From the NCBI GenBank assembly GCA_003229995.1, contig QIGJ01000279.1, positions 1 through 7,539 of the forward strand: 7,539 nt of DNA. Direction: 5' to 3'. Source of the stretch: Gammaproteobacteria bacterium. GTDB lineage: Bacteria > Pseudomonadota > Gammaproteobacteria > SZUA-152. Both the position numbers and the translations under genes were made by a program. Positions 7,313 through 7,539 of this stretch are shown here, in pieces (the stretch's first letter is position 1; each line of letters opens with the position of its first letter). Under the pieces are notes generated by a model. That model had not been told where the DNA came from and ran no database searches. It saw only the letters and a program-made list of their open reading frames with translations.

Positions 7313-7376
7313 GGCTTAGGGCTTGTCAATAAATAACTTGATCATTTTGCTGGCCTATCCTTTCGTCTTCTGCGTT

Positions 7377-7417
7377 ATGGAAAGGGTTGCATACAGTGAG
7401 TATGCGCCCCTTTCCAT
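7377..7417. repeat. Long imperfect hairpin (16 paired positions, 5-nt loop)
   Basis: Plus-strand arms ATGGAAAGGG-TT-GCATAC and GTATGC-GC-CCCTTTCCAT flank the loop AGTGA. Ten outer and six inner positions pair, separated by one 2-nt mismatch (TT opposite GC). There is no T-run after either side, so it is a poor intrinsic terminator and fits better as the core of a palindromic repeat element. Confidence 0.75.
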
Positions 7418-7454
7418 GCCTTGAATACAAAACGATATTCGGCGTAATACCTAG

Positions 7455-7489
7455 ATCCTGCAAGTGATCGTGCTTGCGCAGTGCAAGAT
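7455..7489. repeat. Second inverted repeat upstream of mreC
   Basis: ATCCTGCA (7455-7462) and TGCAAGAT (7482-7489) pair over 8 positions when read on the minus strand as RNA, with one G-U pair and a 19-nt loop. The loop holds CTTGC (7473-7477), which can pair either with GCAAG (7460-7464) or with GCAAG (7483-7487), so two alternative small stems compete. I see no known riboswitch or attenuator signature. Confidence 0.45.
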
Positions 7490-7513
7490 ATTGATTCGTA
7501 GAGTGAATGACAA
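7485..7513 (-). promoter_or_regulatory. Candidate sigma70 promoter for mreC
   Basis: On the minus strand TTGTCA (7513-7508, 5 of 6 to consensus) and TATCTT (7490-7485, 4 of 6) are separated by 17 nt. It would start transcription about 180 nt upstream of mreC, inside the structured region. Matches of this quality occur by chance, and the operon may instead be driven from beyond the right edge. Confidence 0.3.
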
Positions 7514-7539
7514 CTTTGAGCGTAATCCTTATTGTGATT

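Larger units (their letters stand above)
7319..7539. other. Non-coding, structured region upstream of mreC; possible dispersed repeat/MITE
   Basis: No open frame on either strand resembles a gene here, and no MreB C-terminus is seen although mreB usually lies directly upstream of mreC. The stretch looks more AT-rich than the flanking genes and holds two inverted repeats. The symmetry of the larger one extends loosely outward on both sides (roughly 7352-7443). This layout fits a short non-autonomous mobile or palindromic repeat that ends within about 20 nt of the mreC Shine-Dalgarno. That reading is inference: I see no target-site duplication, and the right boundary may lie outside the window. 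Confidence 0.4.

Noticed and set aside
7301..7329. Promoter with a perfect TTGACA at 7329-7324 (minus strand) for mreC
   Set aside because: The hexamer 17 nt downstream is CCCAAG, which is no -10 box, and it would start transcription inside the mreC coding region.
7377..7417. Rho-independent terminator of an upstream gene
   Set aside because: The stem is strong, but neither side has a T-run after it; the flanks are mixed sequence.

Overview
The window is a cell-wall elongation locus of a Gram-negative bacterium, most likely a gammaproteobacterium. All genes lie on the minus strand, so the locus reads from right to left: mreC, mreD, mrdA (PBP2), rodA, mltB, rlpA and dacA (PBP5-type). Two things support the taxon: the mrdA-rodA-mltB-rlpA-dacA order with mreCD directly upstream, and the presence of outer-membrane-linked proteins (an RlpA lipoprotein with a SPOR domain, and an MltB-type lytic transglycosylase). 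I cannot name a genus. No plus-strand gene is supported.

Layout from right to left. Positions 7319-7539 are non-coding and rich in inverted repeats; they look like a dispersed repeat or MITE-like element inserted in front of mreC, and no mreB sequence is visible there. mreC follows at 6425-7300 and seems to lack a normal start codon. A 15-bp tandem repeat array (6325-6428) starts at the mreC stop and runs to the mreD start. mreD (5830-6324) and mrdA (3917-5794) come next, and mrdA overlaps the GTG start of rodA (2793-3920) by 4 nt. mltB (1716-2773) is broken by a frameshift near 2143. rlpA (832-1710) is intact, and dacA (1-748) runs off the left edge.

The genes form one pathway. MreC and MreD are membrane scaffold parts of the elongasome. 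RodA (SEDS glycosyltransferase) polymerises glycan and PBP2 (transpeptidase) cross-links it. MltB and RlpA are lytic transglycosylases that cut glycan, and DacA trims pentapeptides. The spacings (4-nt overlap, then 19, 5, 35, 83 and about 97 nt) fit one polycistronic unit, and I see no convincing internal terminator.

The protein content is ordinary and I see no sign of an undescribed system. The items worth a second look are the mltB frameshift with a palindrome at its junction, the apparent AUA start of mreC behind a good Shine-Dalgarno, the mreC-mreD repeat array, and the structured element upstream of mreC.
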